Assembly (NCBI RefSeq): GCF_003008595.1
Contig: NZ_CP027669.1
Location: forward strand, 1,054,001 to 1,118,000
From: Simplicispira suum
Lineage (GTDB): Bacteria > Pseudomonadota > Gammaproteobacteria > Burkholderiales > Burkholderiaceae_C
Direction: 5' to 3'
DNA: 64,000 nt
Shown here: piece after piece, positions 1 to 8,309 of the stretch
How the letters are laid out: each line of letters starts with the position of its first letter
How positions within the stretch are numbered: the first letter of the stretch is position 1
The notes under the pieces: generated by a model
The model's input: only the letters and a program-made list of their open reading frames with translations
The model's database searches: none
Told to the model about the DNA's origin: nothing
Made by a program: the position numbers and the translations under genes

Positions 1-379
1 CTTGCTGCGCCAAAGCAATGGGAGCGGTAAGCAAACGATCGAAATGATTGAGCACGAGGATGAAGCCTTGCCCCGCTTGCGCCAAACTCCTTGCGTGTTC
101 AGCGCCCCTGATCGCAATGGCTGGCCCACCGGAGCGGCCAAGCCGATGGAAAGCCATGGCATCTACCCGCTCCAGAGCCAGCATGCGTACGTGCTGCTGT
201 GCCCAACGCGTTTTCTCGGCAGGCGTCGACTGCGGAAATATGTCTGTAAAACGGTTCTGCAGCCAGATCAGCAGAGCTTTGTCCCGACCTTGTGCCCGAC
301 CTGCCAGCCTCCATGGAAGCGCGGTGGGCAACCTGGCCATGCAGGGAATGGCCAGGTCAAGCGAGTAGTCGATGCTCAT
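1..379 (-). CDS. Acyltransferase-like protein (LpxL/HtrB superfamily?), 5-prime part only
   Basis: The first 126 codons are present and the gene runs off the left edge. The ATG overlaps the stop codon of the upstream ABC ATPase gene (ATGA), so it is the last visible gene of the export operon. The protein lacks a signal peptide. Its pattern (an FPQST segment near residue 50, then a hydrophobic strand ending in NHFDRLL) resembles the start of lipid A acyltransferases of the LpxL/HtrB group, where that strand carries the HX4(D/E) catalytic motif. Here the acidic residue at the expected spacing is Leu and an Asp lies two residues after the His, so the match is imperfect. In context it could modify a lipid-linked glycan. 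It could also be another acyltransferase; the fragment is too short to decide. Confidence 0.45.
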   Translation of the reverse strand, partial: MSIDYSLDLAIPCMARLPTALPWRLAGRAQGRDKALLIWLQNRFTDIFPQSTPAEKTRWAQQHVRMLALERVDAMAFHRLGRSGGPAIAIRGAEHARSLAQAGQGFILVLNHFDRLLTAPIALAQQ

Positions 380-1599
380 TCAACCAACAGCCATTCATGC
401 TCAAGCCAGGTGACACCAAACTCTCGGTGCTTCATATTGAGCACAGTGAATGGCTGAATCAGCTCGGCCATATCCAGCACCTGGATTCCGGAATCGTCGA
501 GCACGTAGACACTCCACAAATACTCCCCGGATAAAAGCGCCAGTCGTGGAAAACGCACACGAATGCGGTGTGTCCCAGCCCCGACAATAGCGTGTCCGCC
601 CGGCCTGAACTGCGTGCTTGTACCGAAAACGTTGTCCTTGTCAGGTCGAACAATCGAAAAAAGCACGTGAAACGCAGACTCCCCGTAAGCCTCCAGTTCG
701 AGCGCGACTGTCACATCCTGAAAAGTATCCACCTGCGCTGGATTGATGCCATCTCCGGTTTCCAATGTGAGGCCGAGAATCTTGACGAGATTCACTGTCG
801 CCGCCCGTTGCGAAAGCGCTCCGTCGGACGCGGAGCTGTCCTTCTCATTGCCTGGTTCTGCGCGCAACGACACGTAACGTCGCCGCTCATGCGCCTCGTA
901 GGCCGTGACTACGTCCTCGGTGTTGCCAATCGCCTCAATGCGCCCCCCATGAATCCATGCCGCGCGTTGGCACAGACTGCGTACCTGGTACAGATTGTGC
1001 GAACAAAAAAGTACTGTCGCTCCGCGTTCGCGCAGCGCGAGAATGCGGTTCAGGCTTTTTTTCTGAAAATGCAGATCGCCTACTGACAGCGCCTCGTCGA
1101 CGATCAGTACGTCCGGGTCAATCGCCGTGGCCGCCGCAAACGCCAGACGCATAAACATGCCCGACGAATAGGTCTTCACCGGACGCTCCAGCGTTTCCAC
1201 GGTCAACTCCGAAAACACTGTGGCGCGCTGATGAAAGGCGTCCATCGCCGCGCCTTCCAGGCCATGCAGCGCCGCCATGAAACGAATGTTGTCATAACCT
1301 GACTCTTCAGGATGAAAGCCCGCGCCCAGCTCCAGCAAGGCTGCCACCCGACCTTCGCGCTCTACCTGACCGAGCGTCGGACGAATCGTGCCTGCAGCGA
1401 TCTTCAACAAGGTGCTTTTACCTGCGCCGTTTTCGCCGATGAGTCCAAAAGTTTCACCCGCCTGCACTGAGAAATCGATGCCGGACAAGGCGACATGAAC
1501 CCGGTGGCGCTGCCGCCCGGTGAGCCATTCCAGCAGGCGGTCCTGCGGCTTGGCATAGACCGGGTAGCTTTTCTCCACGCCTTCGAATCGAATGCTCAT
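376..1599 (-). CDS. wzt: Polysaccharide ABC exporter ATP-binding protein (Wzt type)
   Basis: 407 residues. The N-terminal ABC ATPase domain has Walker A (GENGAGKST, residues 55-63), an LSGGQ-type signature reading YSSGM (144-148) and Walker B followed by catalytic Glu (LIVDEA, about 165-170). A C-terminal domain of about 160 residues follows the ATPase. In Wzt proteins this extra domain binds the glycan end to be exported, so the length fits an O-antigen or capsule exporter rather than an ordinary importer. It acts on the inner face of the cytoplasmic membrane with the permease encoded immediately upstream (3 bases between them). The downstream acyltransferase-like gene overlaps its stop. Glycan specificity cannot be read from the sequence. 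Confidence 0.9.
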   Translation of the reverse strand: MSIRFEGVEKSYPVYAKPQDRLLEWLTGRQRHRVHVALSGIDFSVQAGETFGLIGENGAGKSTLLKIAAGTIRPTLGQVEREGRVAALLELGAGFHPEESGYDNIRFMAALHGLEGAAMDAFHQRATVFSELTVETLERPVKTYSSGMFMRLAFAAATAIDPDVLIVDEALSVGDLHFQKKSLNRILALRERGATVLFCSHNLYQVRSLCQRAAWIHGGRIEAIGNTEDVVTAYEAHERRRYVSLRAEPGNEKDSSASDGALSQRAATVNLVKILGLTLETGDGINPAQVDTFQDVTVALELEAYGESAFHVLFSIVRPDKDNVFGTSTQFRPGGHAIVGAGTHRIRVRFPRLALLSGEYLWSVYVLDDSGIQVLDMAELIQPFTVLNMKHREFGVTWLEHEWLLVE

Positions 1600-1602
1600 G
1601 GC

Positions 1603-2436
1603 CTACAACGCCTCGCCCAGGACCGGCTTCATGGACCGGAAGAACCACCAGCCTCCCCCCCCCAGCAGCACAACCCAGGCTACCAGTGCCCAGGTCGTCC
1701 CGAGCGGCACAGGCATGTGGAGAACCACAGATTGCACCACCAACACCAGACACGCTACCGGATTGAGCAGAAACCAGCTGTGGAAACGCTCGGGCACCTG
1801 CGCCAGCGGGTAGACGATGGGCGTCAGATAGAACCCAAGCTGCAGCGCAAACCCCACGACGGAGCCCACATCGCGCCACAGAAAATGCGCCATGCTAAGC
1901 ACAAGGGTCAGACCAAACGTCAATACAATCTGAGCCAGCACCAGCAGCGGCAGCCAAACCCACGAGACGTAGGGTCCCACGCCCTGCCCGATCGACAGAA
2001 CCAGCAGCAAACCATAGCCGATACCCAGGACCAGCAGACTGCCGCCGACCGACACTGCGGGGAGTATCTCGGCAGGCATGGGCTGCTTGCGCAAAAAGTC
2101 TTCGTAGGCTGCCAGGCTGCCGACGCCCCGACCAATGGCATCGGTAAATGGCAACCAGATCGCCAAACCGGCCAGCAAGTGCAACAGATAACCATTGGTG
2201 GCCGCCAAGCCAGGAACCCGTACCGCCAGAATCAAGCCGAACAGCACATAAAAAATGGCCAAACTCGCCAACGGCTGCACAAAAGCCCAGGCCAGGCCCA
2301 AGACCGAGCCGGCGTAGCGGGTCTTGAACTCACGCAGCAACCAGTAGCGCCACAGAACCCAGGCGCGCTGGGCACCTCCGGCGGATGCCGCCGGGGAGAC
2401 CCCAGGCTGGCGCTGATCATGGCGCTTCACATTCAT
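1603..2436 (-). CDS. wzm: Polysaccharide ABC exporter permease (Wzm type)
   Basis: 277 residues from the ATG at 2436, which has GAGGA just upstream. A GTG at 2475, touching the stop of the preceding glycosyltransferase, would add 13 residues. The protein has an amphipathic N-terminus (YWLLREFKTRYAGSVLG) and about six hydrophobic segments, typical of the ABC-2 permease family that exports lipid-linked O-antigen, teichoic acid or capsule. It would form the membrane channel for the ATPase encoded 3 bases downstream. Co-transcription with two glycosyltransferase genes upstream supports export of a glycan built in the cytoplasm. Confidence 0.88.
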   Translation of the reverse strand: MNVKRHDQRQPGVSPAASAGGAQRAWVLWRYWLLREFKTRYAGSVLGLAWAFVQPLASLAIFYVLFGLILAVRVPGLAATNGYLLHLLAGLAIWLPFTDAIGRGVGSLAAYEDFLRKQPMPAEILPAVSVGGSLLVLGIGYGLLLVLSIGQGVGPYVSWVWLPLLVLAQIVLTFGLTLVLSMAHFLWRDVGSVVGFALQLGFYLTPIVYPLAQVPERFHSWFLLNPVACLVLVVQSVVLHMPVPLGTTWALVAWVVLLGGGGWWFFRSMKPVLGEAL

Positions 2437-2475
2437 AGGATCCTCGCCTGCACCGAGGTCAGTACCCGAGGGCAC

Positions 2476-3753
2476 TCAGACCGAGGCTGCAGCATTCACT
2501 GGCCCCTTGTGCACCGCATCTTCGTTTGCAGGAGCCAGTGCCTGGCGCGCTGTCAACAGGCCTTGCATGAACGCATCCGCCGATGCCTCCCAATGCTGCT
2601 GGCGAGCAAAAGTCAGCGCGCGTTCTCGCTGTGCCAAGCGCACGGCATCGTCCTGCAGCAACTGGCACAAGGCGTCCGTCAGGGCCTCCAGCGTGGGATC
2701 AGTCAGTAGCGCCACATCATCATTGAGCAGCCATTCAACGCAATCACCGCGGTTGGACACCACGGCACAGCCACTGGCCATCAACTCCAGCGGCATCAGC
2801 GACAGATTGGTCAAGGACAGTATCAGCGCGGCATCGCACTGACTGAAGACATCCGCGAGTTCCTCCGGTGAAACGACGCCTGCCGACAAATGAGGGAACG
2901 GAATCACATAGTCGCTTACGTCCCACCCTGCCAAGATGAACTGAGTATCGGGCAATCTGCGAGACACAGCCTCGAGCACCAGCAGTCCAAACTCAAAGGC
3001 CCGCCGCGGGGTCGGGGGGCGCGCATAGAAAAACACGCGCTTGACCTCTGGCTCACGCCTCGGGCGCTGACGATAGCAATCATGATCGACGCCGAAACTG
3101 ATGGCATGCGTCAGCATGCCATATTCATCCTTCAGTTTTCGCGCCAACCATCCGCCAGCGGTAATGCCAAAGAAACCAAAACGGTAGGTGTTTTCTGCAA
3201 GCACCGATTCCGTCCCCGTCGAATAAAAGCTGGGCTCGAAATCCTGAACAAAATACAGTTTTTTTGCGTTCCCCGCCACTGCGCGCACTGGATAAGCTGT
3301 TTGCCAGCCGGTAGCAATAACGAATTCGCTGTTGGGCAATCCGTCAAATCCCATGAAAACACCGGCTTTGAGCGGGAAAAAATGATTGCAAATATCTTGG
3401 CGCGCCGACTCGGCCGTTGCGTGGTTTGTCGGGCTAACGATCACGATATTTGACTCCCACCCCATTCGCTCCAGGTGCATGATCGTGCGAAAAATCGTTT
3501 GATGCCCGCCAGAGCCAATATTGAAGTCTGGAATAAACCACAGCAAGGTTCCGGCGCGCGCTTTCCCTGATGCCAACTCCACCTTGTCGACACGGACAAA
3601 ATCGTAATGCAAAAACACATTGCGGCTCTTCAAACTGCCCGGCCCGCTGCTTAGCCGCCGCCGCACCATGGACAAGGCACGCCACGGCCCGTGGCGTCGC
3701 GTCAAGTCCCATACCTGCCGCATGCGCAGCCCAATCAACCCTGCCATAAACAC
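2476..3753 (-). CDS. GT4 glycosyltransferase, WsaF-like (probable rhamnosyltransferase)
   Basis: 425 residues. The N-terminal half begins its first Rossmann-like unit with FIPDFNIGSGGHQTIFR (about residue 73 on), the PDF..GGH.TIFR pattern I associate with WsaF, the rhamnosyltransferase that elongates the S-layer glycan of Geobacillus stearothermophilus. The C-terminal half has the GT-B acceptor-side motif PLELMASGCAVVSN, where an E of the usual EX7E pair lies. There is no signal peptide or membrane segment, so it is cytoplasmic. It precedes wzm and wzt directly. With dTDP-rhamnose genes about 18 kb upstream on the same strand, transfer of rhamnose is a reasonable inference but is not proven by the sequence. 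Confidence 0.72.
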   Translation of the reverse strand: MFMAGLIGLRMRQVWDLTRRHGPWRALSMVRRRLSSGPGSLKSRNVFLHYDFVRVDKVELASGKARAGTLLWFIPDFNIGSGGHQTIFRTIMHLERMGWESNIVIVSPTNHATAESARQDICNHFFPLKAGVFMGFDGLPNSEFVIATGWQTAYPVRAVAGNAKKLYFVQDFEPSFYSTGTESVLAENTYRFGFFGITAGGWLARKLKDEYGMLTHAISFGVDHDCYRQRPRREPEVKRVFFYARPPTPRRAFEFGLLVLEAVSRRLPDTQFILAGWDVSDYVIPFPHLSAGVVSPEELADVFSQCDAALILSLTNLSLMPLELMASGCAVVSNRGDCVEWLLNDDVALLTDPTLEALTDALCQLLQDDAVRLAQRERALTFARQQHWEASADAFMQGLLTARQALAPANEDAVHKGPVNAAASV

Positions 3754-3886
3754 TCCAAAAACGCATTGCTCAGGAAGATCACCCGACCCGCATGCGACGA
3801 TGGCAAGTGAGGCTTCTGAACCTGCCCTTGCCGCGGCTCTCTTGCCGAAAATGCTGTAAGACGCACTTCATATCCTGCTTCAGTAC

Positions 3887-4870
3887 TTATGCAGGACGCC
3901 CCCGCTGCAGCGCTTGGTCGCGAGAAATGATCCCCAGCAGCCACGCGGGCAAACGCCGGTGCTTTGTACCCAAGAATTGGCCTGAAGTGCGCGCCAACTC
4001 AATGCCCGCCATATACGCCGACTTTTTCACCCACCCCCAACCACGCAGGCCCGCCTCACGCAACCACCCAGCATCACGGCGCGCGAGGAGCCCTGCGCTC
4101 GCCAAAGCGCGCAGGGAACTGCGCTGCATGTCGTAGCCGAAAGACCGCTGAAACGAACGCGCCTCATCAAAGTTGCGCTGCAAGGTTTCCCAAATGCCAA
4201 AGTCGTGGGAATGAAACACCGCCGCCTGCGGCGCATAGGCCTTCCCATAGCCGGCCTCTACGGCAGAAAGTGCCCAAGTCTGGTCTTCTGCAAAGGCCAC
4301 CTCGGGAAACGGCAAGGTTTCCCACACCGATCGGCGCAAGCAGGAGTTGTTGTTGGAAAAGAAATGGAGCCATTGGCGATAGCCAGGATCGGATGCAAAG
4401 CGCGCCTGGTCCTCGAGCCTCACCACGCTTTGCGTCTGCCCAAACCCGGCAAAGTGTTGCGCCAACTCGCGCTGCGTGACGGCACGCGCGTCCGGATGGG
4501 CGAGGTGCGGACCGAAAGCGCCCGCGACATCGGGCTCTGCGTCGCAAGCGTCTACCAAATGGCGCAGCCAGTCAGCGCTTGCTGGCCTGGCATCTTGCGT
4601 AATGAATACCAGGAACTCGCCGCCAGACAGCGACGCCAACTGATTGCGCGTGCGCCCATGCCCAAATTTCTCTGGGGCAATGGTTTCGCAGCGCACGCCT
4701 CTGGAGCGGACCAAGTCCACCGAGCCGTCAGTGGAACCCGAATCCATCACGATGACTTCGAACGGCCATGGGGCGTGCTGTGCCAGCACGGCGTCCAGCA
4801 CGTCGCCCAACAAGGCGCCGCCGTTTTTGACGGGTATCAGCACGGAAGCGCGCATTGGAATTTCGGTCAT
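3887..4870 (-). CDS. Family 2 glycosyltransferase
   Basis: 327 residues from the ATG at 4870. Upstream GTG (4939) and downstream ATG (4855) starts are possible and none has a strong ribosome-binding site. The protein opens with ASVLIPVKNGG, the GT2 nucleotide-sugar-binding strand, followed by DSGSTDGS and an acidic QDAR (QDARPAS) at the DXD position. A C-terminal stretch (FSNNNSCLRR, then AEDQ) matches the acceptor and catalytic-base region of GT-A rhamnosyl- or galactosyltransferases. It is probably part of the same glycan operon as the downstream GT4 gene, although 133 bases separate them. Sugar specificity is unknown. Confidence 0.85.
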   Translation of the reverse strand: MTEIPMRASVLIPVKNGGALLGDVLDAVLAQHAPWPFEVIVMDSGSTDGSVDLVRSRGVRCETIAPEKFGHGRTRNQLASLSGGEFLVFITQDARPASADWLRHLVDACDAEPDVAGAFGPHLAHPDARAVTQRELAQHFAGFGQTQSVVRLEDQARFASDPGYRQWLHFFSNNNSCLRRSVWETLPFPEVAFAEDQTWALSAVEAGYGKAYAPQAAVFHSHDFGIWETLQRNFDEARSFQRSFGYDMQRSSLRALASAGLLARRDAGWLREAGLRGWGWVKKSAYMAGIELARTSGQFLGTKHRRLPAWLLGIISRDQALQRGRPA

Positions 4871-5032
4871 GTCCGGGCAAAGGGTCCGCACCGAGACACG
4901 CAGTCCCGGCGGTAGGTGCCGCCGCGCGGCGTGTCCCACAGGCTAGAGCGGACGAAATGAATAACCGCGCATTCTACTGTGCACGCCCTCGCACCCTAAA
5001 GGCACTTACCAATCGTTGCTGCCGCACACGCT

Positions 5033-5950
5033 CTACTTCTTCGTTTCGGTCTGCGAATTTTTCGCTGCAGCATCCGAAAAGAGTTGATCTATGGCCGTTT
5101 TATCAATCTCAACACTGTATTTCTTGAACATGGTGTTGCGGAGCTTTTCGCTGGATTCCTGGTGACACACCGTCAAAGCCCGCTTTGGCACCGACGTAGC
5201 CACTTCATCCCAAGCCAGCTGACGCCCTTCACGCTTGGAAGTCACAAAAAAGAGGTAGCCAAAATCTCCCTCACGCACGGGCCCGACCAGATCGCCTTGC
5301 TTGGCATCGGCGAGTGCTCGCAGGATCTGGACATCGTCGGTCAGAGTAACCCAGCCAAGGTCGCCCTGGGGATCGAGCTTGTGCACGGTCGCTGCCTTTT
5401 CCGCGACATCCTCCAGTTTCTGGGTGCCTCCAGCGATCGCCTGGGCCTGCAGAAATAGCCAACCCATTGCAGGTTCGCCATCCACCGTTGCTGATACGGG
5501 CAGCATGATGCGGCTCAAGCGGGCCATTGGCGGTACGCGGAAAGCCTGCGGGTGTTCGTCAAAATACTTGCGCGCAGCTGCCGCATCTGCCGGCGGTTCG
5601 CATGCCGGCGCCAGCTTTTTGTACATCGCAAGAGCGTATACATCATCGAAACGCGTCGCTTCACCCTCGGTGCGCCTCGGCACACCCATGGCTTCGCCTT
5701 CGAATCCCAGCGTTCGGGTCAAAGCCATCTCACGCAAGATGGTCTCGACTCCCCACGCATTGCGCCTTGCGGGTCGAAGGTCAATGCGCCGGTCCAGGTA
5801 GTCAGAGAGGTCCTGCGCAGAAATGACTTCCTTGCTGCCAAGGCGCGCCAATACCAGATCGCTGTCATCGGCTGCTGTCGCGGAAGCCGCAGCAAAGGAA
5901 AAACCAAGAATGGCCAGCGCAAAACGCCGCATATTTGTTGTCAAAGTCAT
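5033..5950 (-). CDS. Exported parvulin-type peptidyl-prolyl isomerase
   Basis: 305 residues from the ATG at 5950. A TTG at 5974 would overlap the upstream stop and an ATG at 5932 is also possible; no start has a clear ribosome-binding site. A signal peptide ends near ASATA. The central part carries a parvulin-like fold: RLSRIMLP, then a helical region, then GDLGWVTL, and near the end GPVREGDFGYLFFVTSKREGR. This resembles PpiC/SurA-type and EpsD-type isomerases found in exopolysaccharide loci. It likely acts in the periplasm as a folding helper. It follows the propeller lipoprotein gene closely, so the two may serve the secreted protein encoded upstream. Confidence 0.7.
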   Translation of the reverse strand: MTLTTNMRRFALAILGFSFAAASATAADDSDLVLARLGSKEVISAQDLSDYLDRRIDLRPARRNAWGVETILREMALTRTLGFEGEAMGVPRRTEGEATRFDDVYALAMYKKLAPACEPPADAAAARKYFDEHPQAFRVPPMARLSRIMLPVSATVDGEPAMGWLFLQAQAIAGGTQKLEDVAEKAATVHKLDPQGDLGWVTLTDDVQILRALADAKQGDLVGPVREGDFGYLFFVTSKREGRQLAWDEVATSVPKRALTVCHQESSEKLRNTMFKKYSVEIDKTAIDQLFSDAAAKNSQTETKK

Positions 5951-5970
5951 ATTGGTATTTGAATCGGCAG

Positions 5971-7062
5971 TCAAGATCGTGGCGTCGCCCGCTCCCAGAG
6001 CGGGCCATAAATCACGTCTGAACGCTTGTCGGATGAGTTAAGGACAATCACATCAAGTTCACCGTCACCATCGATGTCCACCAGTTGCAAGCTCGTGGAG
6101 AAACCGCTGGTGCGCAGTTCACGGGTTTCCAGGACCGCACCCTGGGCATCCAGGCGCTGGAGGGTCAAGCGGGCGTCGTCGCCCCAAATCACCAGATCGT
6201 CCGCCAAAGGCGCTACTGAAACCGCCCCGGTGGGAGCAGCAGGGAGCCACTGAAGTTCCCCATTCGCCATGTCGATGCGGGCATTGCGCCCCCCAGTTTC
6301 GAGCGCCACGTAAAGCCAGTTTCCCGATGGGGAGGGCCTGGCCTGCCGTGCAATCGCGTCAAACTTGGCCAAAATTCTTGGTGGCGCCTGGAGATCTGCC
6401 TCGGACACTGCCACGACCTGGCGACCGTCCAGGCAAGCTGTCGCTATCGCGGCACCCGCAAGCCCAGGTAATTGTTTCACTTTCACAGGATGCCAGGGCG
6501 CTTCGCACCATGAGGTTTTGGTCACCTGGACCGTATTCGGTTTTTCCTGCCAATCAATCCAGGCGACCTCTCGTCCACGATAAGGCGTGGCCAGCAGGCG
6601 GTATCGATCCTTGTCGGCCTGCACCAGAACGACATCTCGGGGACCAAACCCCACTGGCAATTGCGTTACCGGAATCAGCTTGTCACCCGCCAGGCGGAAA
6701 ATATCTATGCTTGCCGTGGTCTCCACCGCAGCGGCCACCAAGTCGTCCGAGAGCCAGATTGCAGAATCTGGATGGTAGGCGACCTTTTGTCGATCCAGCA
6801 TTTGAGAGGTTCGACCAGTCAGGCGATGCAAGGCGACCACGTTTTCTTCGTGTTCCACGGCTGCAAGCAAGCAGCCATGCTGGCCGCAACGCACTTGCCC
6901 ACCCCAGGCCTGCGGCAGCTCTATTTGCGTACGGCTAACTACCCCCTGCGGCGACGTCGGAGGTTTGACCGACGCTTCAAGCGCAGACTGATTGGTTTGA
7001 CAACCACCAACGATGAAAATTGCCAACACGGCGGGAGCAAAAAACCAACGCGAAAACGCCAT
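5971..7062 (-). CDS. Propeller-like lipoprotein of unknown function
   Basis: 363 residues from the ATG at 7062, which has AGGA at a good distance. A longer reading from 7131 would run back through a transcription terminator and is unlikely. The signal sequence ends in the lipobox IVGGC, so the mature protein is probably lipidated. The remainder is rich in short beta strands and ends with a DIDGDGELDVIVLN segment, the calcium-loop signature of FG-GAP/VCBS-type repeats. This suggests a beta-propeller that binds a partner or ligand at the cell surface or in the periplasm. I do not recognise a specific family. It lies between the secreted-protein gene and the isomerase gene. Confidence 0.65.
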   Translation of the reverse strand: MAFSRWFFAPAVLAIFIVGGCQTNQSALEASVKPPTSPQGVVSRTQIELPQAWGGQVRCGQHGCLLAAVEHEENVVALHRLTGRTSQMLDRQKVAYHPDSAIWLSDDLVAAAVETTASIDIFRLAGDKLIPVTQLPVGFGPRDVVLVQADKDRYRLLATPYRGREVAWIDWQEKPNTVQVTKTSWCEAPWHPVKVKQLPGLAGAAIATACLDGRQVVAVSEADLQAPPRILAKFDAIARQARPSPSGNWLYVALETGGRNARIDMANGELQWLPAAPTGAVSVAPLADDLVIWGDDARLTLQRLDAQGAVLETRELRTSGFSTSLQLVDIDGDGELDVIVLNSSDKRSDVIYGPLWERATPRS

Positions 7063-7077
7063 GAATAAGTTCCTAAC

Positions 7078-7107
7078 AAAAAAATAGCGCCCGAAGGCGC
7101 TATTTTT
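7078..7107 (-). terminator. Intrinsic terminator of the secreted-protein gene
   Basis: A perfect 12-bp stem (AAAAATAGCGCC paired with GGCGCTATTTTT) with a 4-base loop, TTCG on the minus strand, followed by more T residues on that strand. It lies 80 bases past the stop codon of the 7188-8135 gene and just upstream of the lipoprotein gene start at 7062. It is likely to end most transcripts of the secreted-protein gene and to let few through into the lipoprotein gene. Confidence 0.88.
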
Positions 7108-7187
7108 GAAGCTGCCTTTTTGCAAAGGCAAACTGAGATTTTCTTCACGAAGAATGGTGCAAGCACCATTCCAACGCTTGGAAAATA

Positions 7188-8135
7188 TTAGTTGTGTGCA
7201 CCCAGAACAGTCTGAACAGCACCGAAAGCAGGCGCGCTGATCAAGCTGTAGGTGAATGCGGAACCGCCGAGGGCAAACAAGCTGCCGGCGCCGCCTGCAG
7301 GCACGTAGTCAGCAGGCAGGGCTGCAACAGGCATCCACTCGATGAAACCGTCCACAAACGAAGCTGGGCGGCCGGCGATGGTTTCAGGATCGAACCAGTC
7401 CAGCTCGGCAAAGTTCAGCTTGAAGTTGACCGACTTGCGGTTTTGTGCATCGTCGTACATGTTGACGGTATGCGTACCAGCGTGGCTGCCGGTAGACCAC
7501 ACCACAATGCGGGTGTCGTTGCCGCCAGCAGCACCGTCGATGTAGTAACGCATGCTGAACATCGGCACAACGCTAGGACCAGCTGGAACTGCACGCGCGC
7601 CGCCCACAGCCGTCAGGCTAGCTGGGCCCATGGTGCTGAGGTCACCAGCGATGGCCAGAGGACCGTCGATGACAGGAACGAAAGCCAGATCCTTGTTGAC
7701 CGTGTCAACTTGGAATGCGTTTGCAGAAATCTGGTTGGAAGCCGCATTGATACCAGCGGAGTTGGCAGCTGCGCAAGCGTTTGCCGTGGTAATGCCAGCA
7801 GGCGTCAGACCAACAGCGAACACGAGGTAACCACGCACACCTTCAAGACCGAGGCCAGACATGCTGGACCAAACGAAGGGCTGGTAGTCCTTGGGGGTCA
7901 TGGGGAAGCAACCGTCGGTCACGTGGCCAGAGTTCTGGTTAAAGAACGTCCAGAACACTGGAACAACAGTAGCTGCTTGGTTGATCAGGCCAACTGCCGT
8001 GGTGTCAGCAGCGCCATTGTGAATAACGTTGGGAACCACAACACCATTTTGGAACGTGCCAACGGTGTATGCCTGCGCGACGCCAGCGCCCAGTGCGGCG
8101 GCGGCCGCGACGGCTGCCAGTGCAAATTTTTTCAT
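7188..8135 (-). CDS. Abundant secreted or surface protein, family not recognised
   Basis: 315 residues from the ATG at 8135, preceded by AAGGACTGAGAAG. A classical signal peptide (MKKFALAAVAAAAALGAG, cleavage after VAQA) is followed by a Gly/Ala/Thr/Val-rich mature protein with few Lys or Arg and only two Cys. That composition suits an exported beta-rich structural protein. There is no PEP-CTERM or LPXTG tail; the C-terminus is hydrophobic and ends LGAHN. The gene has its own sigma70-like promoter and a strong terminator, so it is probably expressed at a high level on its own. It lies just downstream of a type II secretion operon and could be a substrate of it, but that is inference. Confidence 0.7.
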   Translation of the reverse strand: MKKFALAAVAAAAALGAGVAQAYTVGTFQNGVVVPNVIHNGAADTTAVGLINQAATVVPVFWTFFNQNSGHVTDGCFPMTPKDYQPFVWSSMSGLGLEGVRGYLVFAVGLTPAGITTANACAAANSAGINAASNQISANAFQVDTVNKDLAFVPVIDGPLAIAGDLSTMGPASLTAVGGARAVPAGPSVVPMFSMRYYIDGAAGGNDTRIVVWSTGSHAGTHTVNMYDDAQNRKSVNFKLNFAELDWFDPETIAGRPASFVDGFIEWMPVAALPADYVPAGGAGSLFALGGSAFTYSLISAPAFGAVQTVLGAHN

Positions 8136-8220
8136 CTTCTCAGTCCTTAAATAATTGAACGAAGCTTTCCCAGCGTTGCGGGATCTGCAACCCATCCGTC
8201 ACTCCGTTTGGGTTGGCGCC

Positions 8221-8249
8221 ATCTTATCCCGAGACTTTTCTGTTTTCAA
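8221..8249 (-). promoter_or_regulatory. Sigma70-like promoter of the secreted-protein gene
   Basis: On the minus strand TTGAAA (8249-8244) is followed after exactly 17 bases by TAAGAT (8226-8221). Transcription would begin near 8213, giving a leader of about 78 bases ahead of the ATG at 8135. No experimental support. Confidence 0.6.
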
Positions 8250-8279
8250 TCGAAACTAGGGAGAATTTGGCGCTTCGTG

Positions 8280-8305
8280 ATTTTGTTGTCACTCAACAAC
8301 AAAAT
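8280..8305. promoter_or_regulatory. Perfect 10-bp inverted repeat, possible operator
   Basis: ATTTTGTTGT, six bases, then ACAACAAAAT. It starts about 30 bases upstream of the -35 box of the promoter at 8221-8249 and just after the stop codon of the 8310-8774 gene. Neither strand has a clean T run after it, so an activator or repressor site is as plausible as a terminator. Confidence 0.4.
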
Positions 8306-8309
8306 TTCG

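Noticed and set aside
5971..7131. Longer start for the propeller lipoprotein at 7131
   Set aside because: It would place a strong terminator inside the gene; the ATG at 7062 has a ribosome-binding site and begins the signal peptide.
7188..8135. PEP-CTERM/exosortase substrate
   Set aside because: No PEP motif, membrane helix and basic tail at the C-terminus, and no exosortase gene nearby.
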